A DNA stretch of 22,840 nt, taken from positions 1-22,840 of the forward strand of contig JAGACY010000286.1 of assembly GCA_017613855.1 (NCBI GenBank), in the 5' to 3' direction. The notes beneath the pieces are model-generated. The model was given only the letters and a program-made list of their open reading frames with translations, had not been told where the DNA came from and searched no databases. Made by a program: the position numbers and the translations under genes. Origin of the DNA: Pseudomonadota bacterium. Its GTDB lineage: Bacteria > Myxococcota > Bradymonadia > UBA4248. The first letter of the stretch is position 1, and each line of letters starts with the position of its first letter. Below are positions 8,272 through 16,776 of this stretch, one piece after another.

Positions 8272-10110
8272 TTATTTGCAGCCAACACCATTAGTGCATC
8301 CCGCTGAGCATGGTGTATATTGTACAGAATCGAGGAAATAGCCATAGGATCCCGACGTGGTCTTTTCACAGTGCATCGGAATGGCATAATAGCTGCTGCC
8401 TTCCTTATAACAATAAACAGAATCCGCATCTCCAGCTTTGCAGGTCGTAGCGCAGTCTGCAATACCACTTGATGCACTTATTGCACATGGGGCACTAGCG
8501 TCACAACTAAAAGTCGTTTCCTTGCCCTGATAGCAATAAAGTCCTGTATTACCATTACAGCTTTCTTTATAGGTTTTCTCATCACACGAGTCACCGCCCG
8601 AAGAACTGCCGCCTTCGCAGCCGGTTTCCAAACCAACGGCACTTCCCGACTGTCCAATCACCTTCGAGGCTGTAGCCTGGTCAACGCACCAGAGTTTTTC
8701 TTCATTGCAGGGTACACAAATGGCGACTGGCTTGGCTGCATCGCAGAATCCCTCTGACAGTGTCTTGCCCTGATACATCTCATCGGAGCAGTCGTAGATC
8801 GTATCATCCCCACCGCCGCTCGGAGTACCACTCGCGGTCAGGCAGCTGCTGCTGGTGCCGACAACAAAGCAACCAGATCCAGTGGTGCCGTCTGTTTTCT
8901 GATAAGTGTAAGCGGTTTCACCGTCACTGCAGGTCGAGTCTTTGCTGGCTTCACGTTTCATGCAATACAGACCTTCGGCGTCGCAAACCGGAGAACTGAA
9001 TTGACCTTCATCGGCACAAATCTGAGTGCCTGTCTGGTTGTTTTCAAATTTAGTGCTGCCGCAGTCGTAAAGATCACATTTTTCACCGCTGCTCGAAGAA
9101 CCGCCTGGATCTTCGCAAAGGAGCGCACCATCTGCCATACTGATATAGCAGACATCAGAGCCTTCATCCTTGCAGGCATCCTGGCATTTCTCACCACTGT
9201 CGAGTACACAGCCGCCCTGGGAAGCAAATTGTTCATCGACTTCGTCACAGGTCATGTAATCACCGCTCGAAGACCCACCTTCGCCACAGTCGATCACGCC
9301 TTCATCCAAATCGACATAGCATTTGTCTGAACCCTGGGATCTGCAATAATCTGCGCACGAACCACCGGACTTCATCTGACATTCACCGTACTGGCTCTCA
9401 TATTCATCACAGGTAATTTTCCCGCCCTGTGAAGAACCGCCGCCATCCACACATTTGCCGGCTCTGCAGACTTTGCCATCGGCGGCACAATCGGTAGATT
9501 TCTTCCACAGATTCTCTTTGGCGCCCTTGGTGCATTGGAGAACGGTGTTTCCATCGCAGCTCAGCAGGCCTTCATAGCATACCGTATAATGGACACATTT
9601 GCCGGATTCGCATTTCCATGCAGAAGCTTCATCCGCATTGGTTGTGCAAGGCTGATCTACCCATTTGGTGCCATTGCAAACCTGATGAACGCCCATGGCC
9701 GAGCAGCGTTGTGCACCATTCGAAGTGCATAAACTCGAATCCGCAACAACACTATTGGCGGGAGCCATACAATAGGCACCGTGCAAACCGTTCATTACGG
9801 TGTAACCATCGGGGCAGGGATCCGTAACCATGCGGCCATTGACACAGTAAGAAATGGAATGACCATCGATTCCAGGTACGGCCAACATTGCATTCGCGCA
9901 ATTCTCAGTCACTTGTTTGCAGGCACCGTTGTCACATGTGCTGCCTGCAGAACAGGGAATTTCAACAAAATCTCCATCGACGCATTCGGCACGAACGCCA
10001 GAACCATTGCAAATACGAGTGCCATTCACACAGGAATCGTCTTTGCTATCATCGTCGCATGCACAGCTGAAAGCTGCCAGCATTGCTATCATTATCCATG
10101 TTTTTTTCAT
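8272..10110 (-). CDS. Large Cys-rich lipoprotein with Gly/Ser linkers
   Basis: Predicted secreted lipoprotein of 612 residues; function unknown. I place the start at 10110 because it gives MKKTWIMIAMLAAFSCAC, a lipoprotein signal with Cys16 or Cys18 as the lipidated residue, and because AGGAGAG lies at 10117-10123. An upstream in-frame ATG at 10188 would add 26 residues without a signal. The mature protein is a string of short Cys units (CVNGTRICNGSG, CDNGACKQ, CESGKCVHY) joined by GGSSSG-like linkers. Two tandem units of about 45 residues (about 232-276 and 286-332) share TCDE, GxC, SGxxC and GSDxCY. Such proteins are frequent in Myxococcota/Bradymonadota-type genomes. The paralogue-like gene at 21083-22585 has the same style. 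Confidence 0.85.
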   Translation of the reverse strand: MKKTWIMIAMLAAFSCACDDDSKDDSCVNGTRICNGSGVRAECVDGDFVEIPCSAGSTCDNGACKQVTENCANAMLAVPGIDGHSISYCVNGRMVTDPCPDGYTVMNGLHGAYCMAPANSVVADSSLCTSNGAQRCSAMGVHQVCNGTKWVDQPCTTNADEASAWKCESGKCVHYTVCYEGLLSCDGNTVLQCTKGAKENLWKKSTDCAADGKVCRAGKCVDGGGSSQGGKITCDEYESQYGECQMKSGGSCADYCRSQGSDKCYVDLDEGVIDCGEGGSSSGDYMTCDEVDEQFASQGGCVLDSGEKCQDACKDEGSDVCYISMADGALLCEDPGGSSSSGEKCDLYDCGSTKFENNQTGTQICADEGQFSSPVCDAEGLYCMKREASKDSTCSDGETAYTYQKTDGTTGSGCFVVGTSSSCLTASGTPSGGGDDTIYDCSDEMYQGKTLSEGFCDAAKPVAICVPCNEEKLWCVDQATASKVIGQSGSAVGLETGCEGGSSSGGDSCDEKTYKESCNGNTGLYCYQGKETTFSCDASAPCAISASSGIADCATTCKAGDADSVYCYKEGSSYYAIPMHCEKTTSGSYGYFLDSVQYTPCSAGCTNGVGCK

Positions 10111-10208
10111 CGCTTTCTCTCCTATGACAGCCTTCTGGCTGGTATGTTTAATGAGGTATGCACACGTGTGTTTTACTCGTACCCGCATGCATCAAAGTGC
10201 AATTTCCC

Positions 10209-10237
10209 TTTATGCCGTAAACTAAACTTACTTTCAA
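10209..10237 (-). promoter_or_regulatory. Possible sigma70-type promoter for the Cys-rich lipoprotein
   Basis: On the minus strand, TTGAAA (10237-10232) and CATAAA (10214-10209) are 17 bases apart, about 100 bases before the chosen start. The remainder of 10111-10430 holds an AT-rich tract, hairpin C1 and a long inverted repeat, with no gene. Confidence 0.3.
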
Positions 10238-10355
10238 CCACATATCGCTATTTTTTTGACAAAAATGTCGATTTTTTTTGATTTTTTGAATTTGACCCAT
10301 CAAATCCGGCTCCTGTTTACCCAATTTTGGATAAAATTCAGAATTTTGGAGCTTC

Positions 10356-10381
10356 GGCTTTTTGGCTTCGCCAAATACGCC
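10356..10381. repeat. Bulged hairpin C1
   Basis: GGC TTTTTGGC, loop TTC, GCCAAATA + bulged C + GCC. It shares the CTTCGGCT...ATACGCCT frame with hairpin D1 at 18027-18052. A perfect 21-bp inverted repeat begins 15 bases downstream. Confidence 0.7.
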
Positions 10382-10395
10382 TGCGCTATGCGCCT

Positions 10396-10444
10396 ATGAT
10401 CATAAATAGCGACGTGCAAAAAACACGTCGCTATTTATGATCAT
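10396..10444. repeat. Perfect 21-bp inverted repeat
   Basis: Arms 10396-10416 and 10424-10444 are exactly complementary around the loop CAAAAAA. The right arm covers the last codons and stop of the minus-strand HhH gene. It could end that transcript, but there is no T tract after the stem on the minus strand. Confidence 0.85.
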
Positions 10445-11819
10445 ACGGCGCATAAACAATGATATCAGCCGTAATACAGTGGGCATGAATTTCCCGCACA
10501 AATAGACTGTCTGCGAGAATTTCATTCACTTCGATCTGATGGGTTTGGATTTCATCCAGAGAAATGGCATCCCCGCTCGAACAATAAGAATGTTGTGGTT
10601 CGAGCACGATCTGGGTGCAGTGAATTGTTTTGGCATGAATCGTTTCGGCATAGACAATTTCAGCACGGATAAAACACGCCTTTAAACAATCCCCTTTTAA
10701 TATCTCCCCCTCATCTTCGTTATCGATTGTTGGTGTGGGATTAAGCGCCGGAAGCTCTCTTTGTATTCCATGTTCGGCTAAGTCGCGCGCAATGACGGCA
10801 CCCAATTCCCGTTCGAGCTGCTCATCGCGCGGTGGCTTGACTTCCATCGCCTGTACCAATGCTTTGGCGAGGTTTTCGTCATCTTCCGAAAGGATGGTAT
10901 CTTCTTCGTGTTGTAATGGATCTGGCTCAACAGGAGTGGCTTGTGGTTTGATATCCCGAAAAAGCAAAGAGTTGGATTCGATAAATTCCTGCGGATAGGC
11001 GTCCAAATCCGTCGAAGCCTGCTGTTCATCCTGAGTTTCGGGCAAATCCCATACAGAAGTACGAGAGTTGATATCCTGCGTGAATTCATCTTGTTCTGCA
11101 GGTTGGTTTTGTTCCTCCGTTTTGAAAGATTCGGCGGATATATCAGATTCCAAAGGTGTTTCGACATCGAATAGAGGCAGTGTTCTGTCTTGCGAAGATT
11201 CTTTGGCTTCGGGAAAAACAGAACCAAACAAGTCGAGCTGCGAAGATATAAATTCGGGTGTTTTGAATTCTCTTGAATTCATGGAATCATGCACGGTTTC
11301 CGCAGTCTGGGAATGCTCCTCAGCCGGGCTTTCATTGTCCAAAGGTTTTTCCCAATGGTGATGCTTCTGGGACTGCCAAAGGATATCTTCGATGGCTTTA
11401 AGTCTGGCGTCGCCGAAAGCGGGAATGCGCTGCAAAACATTGTTGGTATAGGCAATGCGCAAATCATCCATCGATTGGATGCTGCGATCAAAAAACATGC
11501 GCCGTGCCATGGTTTCGCCGATACCGGGAATCTCGCACAAATAACAGAAGAATGGATCAAACTCGGGCTGCAGTTGCCCAATGAGGGCGATCTCTCCCGT
11601 CTGCATGAGTTCTTCGAATATTTTAATAAATTTAGGCCCATATCCGGCAAAAATCTGTTTAATGGGGGTATGGGCAACAATATCCTCGGCGGACTGATTC
11701 CATGCGGCAATGGTTTCGATGGCCTTGCGAATGGCAAGCGCCAGATTATTGCTGCGTTTGCCGAGGACGAGCAGCGTATGAAGACGCCTCAATTTTGCTA
11801 ATATCTCAAGGTTCGTCAT
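10431..11819 (-). CDS. PolX-like helix-hairpin-helix protein with disordered middle and beta-helix-like tail
   Basis: Residues 1-150 follow the N-terminal DNA-binding half of family X DNA polymerases. They have an 8-kDa-like helical domain, a first weak hairpin (FAGYGPKFIKIFEELMQTGE), a clear helix-hairpin-helix (IPGIGETMARRMF, 97-109) and a third hairpin-like IPAFGDARL (132-140). The nucleotidyltransferase catalytic domain is absent. Residues about 160-370 are acidic, Gln/Ser/Pro-rich and probably disordered. Residues about 382-458 repeat a five-residue pattern (FIRAE IVYAE TIHAK TIHCT) reminiscent of bactofilin or pentapeptide-type beta-helices. DNA binding plus self-assembly is an inference. 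It starts nine bases after the stop of the RRM gene, so the two probably share a transcript. No strong ribosome site is visible. I know no named family with this layout. Confidence 0.75.
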   Translation of the reverse strand: MTNLEILAKLRRLHTLLVLGKRSNNLALAIRKAIETIAAWNQSAEDIVAHTPIKQIFAGYGPKFIKIFEELMQTGEIALIGQLQPEFDPFFCYLCEIPGIGETMARRMFFDRSIQSMDDLRIAYTNNVLQRIPAFGDARLKAIEDILWQSQKHHHWEKPLDNESPAEEHSQTAETVHDSMNSREFKTPEFISSQLDLFGSVFPEAKESSQDRTLPLFDVETPLESDISAESFKTEEQNQPAEQDEFTQDINSRTSVWDLPETQDEQQASTDLDAYPQEFIESNSLLFRDIKPQATPVEPDPLQHEEDTILSEDDENLAKALVQAMEVKPPRDEQLERELGAVIARDLAEHGIQRELPALNPTPTIDNEDEGEILKGDCLKACFIRAEIVYAETIHAKTIHCTQIVLEPQHSYCSSGDAISLDEIQTHQIEVNEILADSLFVREIHAHCITADIIVYAPYDHK

Positions 11820-11828
11820 TTTATGGGA

Positions 11829-12290
11829 TTACCAACGGTCATCATCCTCAAAGCGCTCTCTTTTTTTCTTATCTTTTTTGCGGTTTTCCCTGCGCTGATT
11901 GGAGTTGTCATCCGGGTAGGAAAAGTCCTGTTCTGTATAGTTATGGCGCGGCTGCGGAGGATTGTCATCGCGTCGCTGGATGACAACTTCCGGAGAGCGT
12001 GGTTTGCTGAAATTCCTTTGAGGACGATCGGATGGCCTCTTCTTGCTGTCATCTGCCGAATTAACACGAATGGTGCGTCCTTCTAGCGTCTGACCATTCA
12101 TTGTGCTCATGGCCTCGGCTGCGGATGATTCTTCTTCGAATGTTACAAATCCGAATCCCCGGGAGCGGCCGGTTTCGCGTTCGACGATGACTTTGGCTTC
12201 TACCACAGCACCAAATGGTTCAAAGGCTGCACGCAGAACATCATCGGTTGTCGCCCATGCAAGACCGCCTACAAAGATTTTTTTCGACAT
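11829..12290 (-). CDS. RRM-type RNA-binding protein
   Basis: Single RNA-recognition-motif protein of 153 residues, like bacterial and cyanobacterial Rbp proteins. RNP2 is KIFVGGL (4-10) and RNP1 is RGFGFVTF. The RRM fills residues 1-83. The tail (84-153) is charged and Arg/Lys/Asp-rich, probably disordered (QRRENRKKDKKKRER), and may add non-specific RNA contacts. The start is backed by GGAG about seven bases before the ATG. It is the first gene of a probable two-gene minus-strand unit with the PolX-like HhH protein. In other bacteria such proteins bind RNA and often respond to cold; nothing here shows the regulation. Confidence 0.93.
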   Translation of the reverse strand: MSKKIFVGGLAWATTDDVLRAAFEPFGAVVEAKVIVERETGRSRGFGFVTFEEESSAAEAMSTMNGQTLEGRTIRVNSADDSKKRPSDRPQRNFSKPRSPEVVIQRRDDNPPQPRHNYTEQDFSYPDDNSNQRRENRKKDKKKRERFEDDDRW

Positions 12291-12484
12291 AATATACTCC
12301 GGGGCAGATTCGCTCCATTTGAATACAGAAACACTATTGTAATATAAATGATCTTACACGAAACAGGCAAGAAAAATAATCAATCAGGACTGCTGCATTT
12401 CACTTCGGTATGGCGTCTTTCAAAAGCCCAGAGCTTCATTTGGCAACACATCTTTATATACGGTAGCCCTCAATCAACAGGCAC

Positions 12485-12557
12485 TTCCGCGCGTATGCAA
12501 TAGCGCGGAAGAACAGGTGCGTATTTGCCGAGTGCTGCGCACAAGGCAAATAGCACC
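12485..12557. repeat. Paired bulged hairpins B1 and B2
   Basis: B1 (12485-12510) has TTCCGCGC + bulged G + TAT, loop GCA, ATA + GCGCGGAA. B2 (12516-12557) has GGTGC + bulged G + TATTTGCC, a 15-nt loop that itself contains GTGC/GCAC, then GGCAAATA + GCACC. Outer stems differ completely from hairpins A and D while keeping complementarity and the bulge. The 517-bp gap 12291-12807 holds these hairpins, heptad arrays, a 41-bp duplication and the dnaK leader; I see no convincing gene. Confidence 0.9.
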
Positions 12558-12563
12558 GAAAAC

Positions 12564-12595
12564 AATGAATAATGAATAATGGATAATGAACAATT
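12564..12595. repeat. Heptad array (AATGAAT), left arm
   Basis: AATGAAT x2, AATGGAT, AATGAAC, AATT. The inverted partner is 12711-12742. Between them lie the core (minus strand, 12612-12625) and a 41-bp tandem duplication. Confidence 0.85.
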
Positions 12596-12616
12596 AGAGT
12601 ATTCTTAAAGCTATTT

Positions 12617-12679
12617 CTAAAGAATGATAGTTATTTTAGTTTCAGAGTCCTCCTTTGGTTTTGTATTCCAATTCCGCAT
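12617..12679 (-). other. Candidate 20-codon ORF with strong ribosome site
   Basis: On the minus strand AAAGGAGG (12697-12690) precedes ATG at 12679 by 10 bases. A 20-codon frame then runs to TAG at 12617-12619. It lies entirely in repeat DNA, so it may be fortuitous. Confidence 0.2.
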
Positions 12680-12722
12680 TAATTAGAGTCCTCCTTTGAT
12701 TTTGCATCCCAATTGCGCATTG
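12644..12722. repeat. Imperfect 41-bp tandem duplication with CCTCCTTT
   Basis: Copies start at AGAGTCC 12644 and 12685. Each contains CCTCCTTT (12649-12656, 12690-12697), which equals the 3' tail of 16S rRNA on the plus strand and a full Shine-Dalgarno on the minus strand. Confidence 0.85.
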
Positions 12723-12742
12723 CACATTGCTCATTGCTAATT
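12711..12742. repeat. Heptad array (AATTGCG/CATTGCT), right arm
   Basis: AATTGCG, CATTGCA, CATTGCT x2, AATT. Its reverse complement has the same layout as the left arm at 12564-12595. Confidence 0.85.
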
Positions 12743-12748
12743 TATAAT
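12720..12748 (+). promoter_or_regulatory. Possible dnaK promoter
   Basis: TATAAT at 12743-12748 is a perfect -10. TTGCAC at 12720-12725, inside the heptad array, is 17 bases upstream but matches only part of the -35 consensus. The distance to the dnaK ATG is about 60 bases. I see no CIRCE-like operator. Confidence 0.4.
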
Positions 12749-12807
12749 GATGCGCCTGTATTTTCATACGGTCCCACAAGATTTCTTTCACATCCAAAAG
12801 GAAAAAT

Positions 12808-14685
12808 ATGACTATTATCGGAATCGATCTCGGAACAACCAATTCAGTATTAAGCGTTTTTGAAGGCGGCAAAGCCGTCGTGATTGCCAATGCCGAAGGC
12901 AGCCGCGTCACGCCCAGTGTTGTCGGATATACCGAAAATGACGGCATTCTCGTTGGCGATATGGCGCGCCGTCAGAGTCTCGTCAATCCGTTGGGCACCA
13001 TTTATTCGATCAAGCGCTTTATGGGTAAACGCTACGATGAAGTTCCCGAGGCCGATCGCAAGAGCGTGCCTTATGAAACGTGCGATCAGCTCAACGGCGA
13101 TCTGGGCGTGCGCATCAATGGCAAGATCTATAGCCCCAGCGAGATTTCCGCACAGATACTGTCGAAATTCAAAGCATGTGCCGAGCAGTATCTGGGGCGC
13201 CAGGTGACCGATGCTGTCATTACGGTCCCCGCTTATTTTAATGATGCACAACGCCGTGCCACGCAGGTTGCCGGCGAAATTGCAGGTCTCAATGTGCGCC
13301 GCATTATCAACGAACCGACGGCGGCTGCACTTGCCTATGGCGTCGATAAAGACAAAGATGAAAAAGTCGCCATCTACGATTTTGGCGGTGGTACCTTCGA
13401 TATTTCGATTCTCGAGATTGGCGGCGGCGTCATCGAGGTTTTGTCGACCAATGGTGACTCCCATCTCGGCGGCGATGATATCGATCAGACCATCGTCGAT
13501 TGGCTGCTCGAACAGTTTAAAAAAGACACGGGAATGGATGTGCGCGGCGATGCCATGATCATTCAGCGCGTTCGCGAAGCCGCAGAAAAAGCCAAGATGG
13601 AACTTTCGTCGATGGTCCAGACGGAGATTTATCTGCCGTTTTTGACGGCCGATGCCTCTGGGCCCAAGCATTTGCGCGCCATGCTCTCGCGTGCACAGCT
13701 CGAAATGATGATGCGTCCGCTCATTGTCAAGAGCCTCAATTGCTGTTCGCGCGCTTTCGAAGATGCCAACCTCAAACCTGAAGATATCGCCGAAGTGCTG
13801 CTCGTCGGGGGCTCAACACGAATTCCTTTGGTACAGAGCGAGGTTGAGCGATTCTTTAAGAAAGCTCCCAATCACAGCCTCAATCCCGATGAAGTCGTCT
13901 CAATGGGGGCTGCAATCCAGGGCGGCGTACTCGCCGGCGATGTGACTGATATCGTTCTTCTGGATGTCACGCCGCTCACACTTGGCGTCGAAGCCAACGG
14001 CGGCCTGATGGTGCCACTTATCGAACGCAATACGACGATTCCCACCAAAAAGACAAAGCTCTTTAGTACGACCGTCGACAATCAGACGAGCGTTTCCATT
14101 AACGTTTATCAGGGCGAACGTCAGTTCGCGAATGAAAACCGCTTCCTGGGCCAGTTTGAACTCTCCGATATCGAGCCGGCACCGCGTGCTGTGCCTCAAA
14201 TCGAGGTTTGTTTCGATATCGATGCCAATGGCGTGATTCGGGTTTCTGCTACCAACAAGAAGACCAACAAGGCTGAATCGCTCGTCCTCATGGGTGCCGG
14301 CGGCCTCACCGAAGATGAAATCCGCAGTGCCATTGCCGATGCCGAAGCCGCACGCGAAGCCGACGAAGCCCGAAAAGCCAAACTTGTGGCCAAAAATAAA
14401 GTTCAAAGCCTCGACTTCAGCATTGCCCGTATGAAACGCGAAAATTCCGGTGATGCCGACGAAGAACTCATCAAAACCTCGACAGAACTGCTCGAACGCG
14501 CCGATGCACTGCTCGCCAAAGAAGATGCTACGACCGAAGAATACGAAGCCATGAGCGATGAACTCTCTGCATGCAGCTGCAAATGGCACGAAATCGTTTA
14601 CGAGAAAGAGCGCATCCAGCGTGAAAAAGAAGAAGCCGAACAACAGGCGCAGCAAGGACCGCAGCAGCCCTCTAATGAACAATGA
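12808..14685 (+). CDS. dnaK: Hsp70 chaperone DnaK
   Basis: ATP-dependent chaperone of 625 residues, near the usual length of about 640. Nucleotide-binding-domain signatures are present: GIDLGTTNS (5-13), [37 protein letters not shown] and [11 protein letters not shown]. The interdomain linker and substrate domain follow ([15 protein letters not shown]). The ribosome site AAAAGGA at 12796-12802 fixes the start. Unusually, the post-linker region reads [19 protein letters not shown] instead of a DK.TGK-type segment. The tail ends QQPSNEQ without the acidic EEV-type terminus of canonical DnaK. No grpE or dnaJ is adjacent. It may therefore be a secondary DnaK working with a particular partner. A histidine kinase follows 75 bp downstream on the same strand. 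Confidence 0.93.
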   Translation: MTIIGIDLGTTNSVLSVFEGGKAVVIANAEGSRVTPSVVGYTENDGILVGDMARRQSLVNPLGTIYSIKRFMGKRYDEVPEADRKSVPYETCDQLNGDLGVRINGKIYSPSEISAQILSKFKACAEQYLGRQVTDAVITVPAYFNDAQRRATQVAGEIAGLNVRRIINEPTAAALAYGVDKDKDEKVAIYDFGGGTFDISILEIGGGVIEVLSTNGDSHLGGDDIDQTIVDWLLEQFKKDTGMDVRGDAMIIQRVREAAEKAKMELSSMVQTEIYLPFLTADASGPKHLRAMLSRAQLEMMMRPLIVKSLNCCSRAFEDANLKPEDIAEVLLVGGSTRIPLVQSEVERFFKKAPNHSLNPDEVVSMGAAIQGGVLAGDVTDIVLLDVTPLTLGVEANGGLMVPLIERNTTIPTKKTKLFSTTVDNQTSVSINVYQGERQFANENRFLGQFELSDIEPAPRAVPQIEVCFDIDANGVIRVSATNKKTNKAESLVLMGAGGLTEDEIRSAIADAEAAREADEARKAKLVAKNKVQSLDFSIARMKRENSGDADEELIKTSTELLERADALLAKEDATTEEYEAMSDELSACSCKWHEIVYEKERIQREKEEAEQQAQQGPQQPSNEQ

Positions 14686-14760
14686 TCAATGTGTAATTGA
14701 TTTGCAAGCCCAGGACTTTAATTCTGAAGTCAATGTGATTTTAATCCCTTATAGATAAGA

Positions 14761-16479
14761 ATGAGCAAAGAACACTTCCATAAATCCTTCACACTCAAAA
14801 TCATGGGCGCGATGATTCTCATCGCAATCGTCCCTATGGTCGCGTCATTGCTCATTTTTAATCGTATCGACGATTTTAATCAGAACTTGCAGAAAGAAGC
14901 GGCCGAAAGTATCGAAGGCGTTTCGGATATTTATCGTTCCTGGGTAAAAGCCGAATCCTCGCGCATTGAGCTCATTAAGCGCAATATCGAACTCGAGGTC
15001 GATGCACTGCTCGCCAAATATCAGATTACTCACATCAGTGAAATTACCCAGAGCAAGGAATTTCAAGGTGAACTCAAGCAGCTGTTCGACAAAATTGTCA
15101 ATTCAACCGATCTTGCCGTCGAGATACAGCTGTCTTTGAACATGAGCCCACTGGTTCAAACGGGATCATCCAATCTCGATAAACGGCATTATAAACGCCA
15201 GATTGCGGCCATTCCCATTGCTCTCAGAACGCGTTTTAACGACGCAAAACCCAGTGTCAATGCGGATCTGGATGAAATGCCCGTTCTCATTGCCGAACCG
15301 GTCGAAGGCGAATATAGCAAAACGAGTGAATTGGAATCCCTGCCCGAAGAAGTATCGGCAATTTCTGAAGCAGCACCTGTTTCGATGCGGGGAATTCAGC
15401 TGATCGTCGTCTTTGCCATCGATCGGGCTCAGGAGGCACAGTACCAGCAGCTTGGCGAGAATCGCTATCGGCATGGCAGCATTTCGGCCATGGAAGACGA
15501 TGATGATTCCAGTGTCACCAAGCTCTATCAGAACATCTTTATTACCATTGCGGCCATCGTCTTTATACTCGCCATTATTGGTGCACTCTATATCGCAATT
15601 CCGCTCAGCAGGCAGATGTCCGAGTTAACGCGCGCAACCAAGAGCATCGCCGATGGGGATTTGAATACAAAAGTTCTCATCAAGAGTAAGACCAACGACG
15701 AAATGACATTCCTCATGACGCAGTTTAACACGATGGTCGATGAACTGCGCGGCGCTCAGGAATCCAAAGCCTATATCGAGCGCATGCAGGCATGGCAGGA
15801 AGTGGCACGCCGACTCGCTCACGAAATTAAAAATCCCCTTACACCAATTGTACTTGCGGTACAGCAGCTCGATGGCAAGTTCCAGGATTACATCGATAAT
15901 CCCCCAAAATACCGCCGGCTTTTGACCAATGCCGTTGAAATCGTCACCGAAGAAACCGAAACCCTGCGCAAACTCGTTAAGAATTTCAGCGAATTTGCAC
16001 GCATGCCGATTCCCGAAAAGAAACCGGTCTGTTTCTACGAGTTTGTTGCCAATGTCATTGAACAAAACCCACAGTTCAGCGAAGAAGCCAAACGTGTAAC
16101 GCTGCATGAACCCGAAGAAAAGTTCAAAACCGTCGTCATCGAAATTGACAATGAGCTCATGCGCCGAGTTGTGATTAACATCGTTCGAAACGGCATCGAA
16201 GCAGCACGAAATGCCCATTTCGAACCCGAAATTGACCTCATGATCGTTCAGCCCGATGACGAAAAACATACCCTCTGTCTGCACATCATCGACAACGGGC
16301 CAGGCCTGACCGACGAACAAAAATCCAAGCTCTTTATGCCCTATTTCACAACCAAATCCGATGGCACAGGGCTCGGACTCGCCATTGTCCGCAAAATTAT
16401 CGAAGATCACAACGGCCGCATTGCCCTGCATGATCGCGATGATGGCAAACGCGGTACCCAGGCCGACATTACTTTGTAA
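14761..16479 (+). CDS. NtrY-like membrane sensor histidine kinase
   Basis: Membrane histidine kinase of 572 residues. A short cytoplasmic start precedes TM1 (about 12-33). A periplasmic sensing region (about 34-254) follows, then TM2 (about 257-281), HAMP (about 282-335) and the kinase core. The H box is RLAHEIKNPLTP with His354. The N box is NIVRNGIEAA (473-482), G1 is DNGPGLTD, F is FMPYFTTK and G2 is GTGLGLAI. The HEIKNPLTP type and HAMP placement match NtrY/AtoS-like kinases, which usually pair with NtrC-type regulators; none is in this window. The upstream ribosome site is weak (AGATAAGA directly before the ATG). The frame ends GTQADITL at a TAA that lies at the first bases of a heptad array, so the normal last beta-strand may have lost a few residues. 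Confidence 0.92.
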   Translation: MSKEHFHKSFTLKIMGAMILIAIVPMVASLLIFNRIDDFNQNLQKEAAESIEGVSDIYRSWVKAESSRIELIKRNIELEVDALLAKYQITHISEITQSKEFQGELKQLFDKIVNSTDLAVEIQLSLNMSPLVQTGSSNLDKRHYKRQIAAIPIALRTRFNDAKPSVNADLDEMPVLIAEPVEGEYSKTSELESLPEEVSAISEAAPVSMRGIQLIVVFAIDRAQEAQYQQLGENRYRHGSISAMEDDDDSSVTKLYQNIFITIAAIVFILAIIGALYIAIPLSRQMSELTRATKSIADGDLNTKVLIKSKTNDEMTFLMTQFNTMVDELRGAQESKAYIERMQAWQEVARRLAHEIKNPLTPIVLAVQQLDGKFQDYIDNPPKYRRLLTNAVEIVTEETETLRKLVKNFSEFARMPIPEKKPVCFYEFVANVIEQNPQFSEEAKRVTLHEPEEKFKTVVIEIDNELMRRVVINIVRNGIEAARNAHFEPEIDLMIVQPDDEKHTLCLHIIDNGPGLTDEQKSKLFMPYFTTKSDGTGLGLAIVRKIIEDHNGRIALHDRDDGKRGTQADITL

Positions 16480-16510
16480 TGCGGAATTCGGAATTCGGAA
16501 TTCGGAATTG
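16478..16510. repeat. Heptad array (AATTCGG), left arm
   Basis: AATGCGG, AATTCGG x3, AATTGGA. It overlaps the kinase stop codon and is followed by GGATGACAATGAC, matching the border of other elements. It is inverted relative to 16777-16808. Confidence 0.95.
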
Positions 16511-16530
16511 GATGACAATGACAAAAAAAA

Positions 16531-16578
16531 CGTCACGCCCTGCAGGGGCGTCACCACCAGCGCCCTGTAGGGGCGCCA
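16531..16578. repeat. Two short GGGGCG palindromes
   Basis: CCTGCAGGGGCGTC and CCTGTAGGGGCGCC sit side by side, each within a GC-rich inverted repeat. A relative, TGTAGGGGCGACC, occurs at 20953-20965. Confidence 0.7.
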
Positions 16579-16586
16579 GAATATAG

Positions 16587-16758
16587 CCGTGGGTGAGCGT
16601 AGCGTAACCCACGGATGGGAATGAAATCACCATGGGAACAATTGAATAACCCACGGATGGTGAGCGTAGCGTAACCCACGGATGGGAATGAAATCACCAT
16701 GGGAACAATTGAATAACCCACGGATGGTGAGCGTAGCGTAACCCACGGATGGGATGAA
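16587..16758. repeat. 67-bp tandem repeat with CCGTGGGT/ACCCACGG palindrome
   Basis: Units start at 16592, 16659 and 16726 (the last is partial). The first hairpin is CCGTGGGT, loop GAGCGTAGCGTA, ACCCACGG. It sits inside the inverted heptad pair 16478-16510 / 16777-16808. There is no gene in 16480-16806. Confidence 0.93.
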
Positions 16759-16776
16759 TGAACCATCAAACAAATT

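Noticed and set aside
10111..10188. Upstream in-frame ATG extending the Cys-rich lipoprotein by 26 residues
   Set aside because: The internal start at 10110 has AGGAGAG at good spacing and begins a proper lipoprotein signal peptide; the extension would bury it.
10396..10444. Rho-independent terminator for the HhH gene
   Set aside because: The stem is perfect but no T tract follows it on the minus strand, so I list it as an inverted repeat only.
12850..13671. Long minus-strand open frame opposite dnaK
   Set aside because: It is antisense to a clear Hsp70 coding sequence and shows only codon-shadow composition; the same applies to antisense frames across 15625-16557 and 19049-20674.
12808..16479. 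Confident operon of dnaK with the histidine kinase
   Set aside because: The 75-bp gap and weak ribosome site leave co-transcription open, and no functional link is visible.
16587..16758. CRISPR-like array
   Set aside because: The 67-bp units are contiguous and nearly identical throughout, with no unique spacers and no cas genes.
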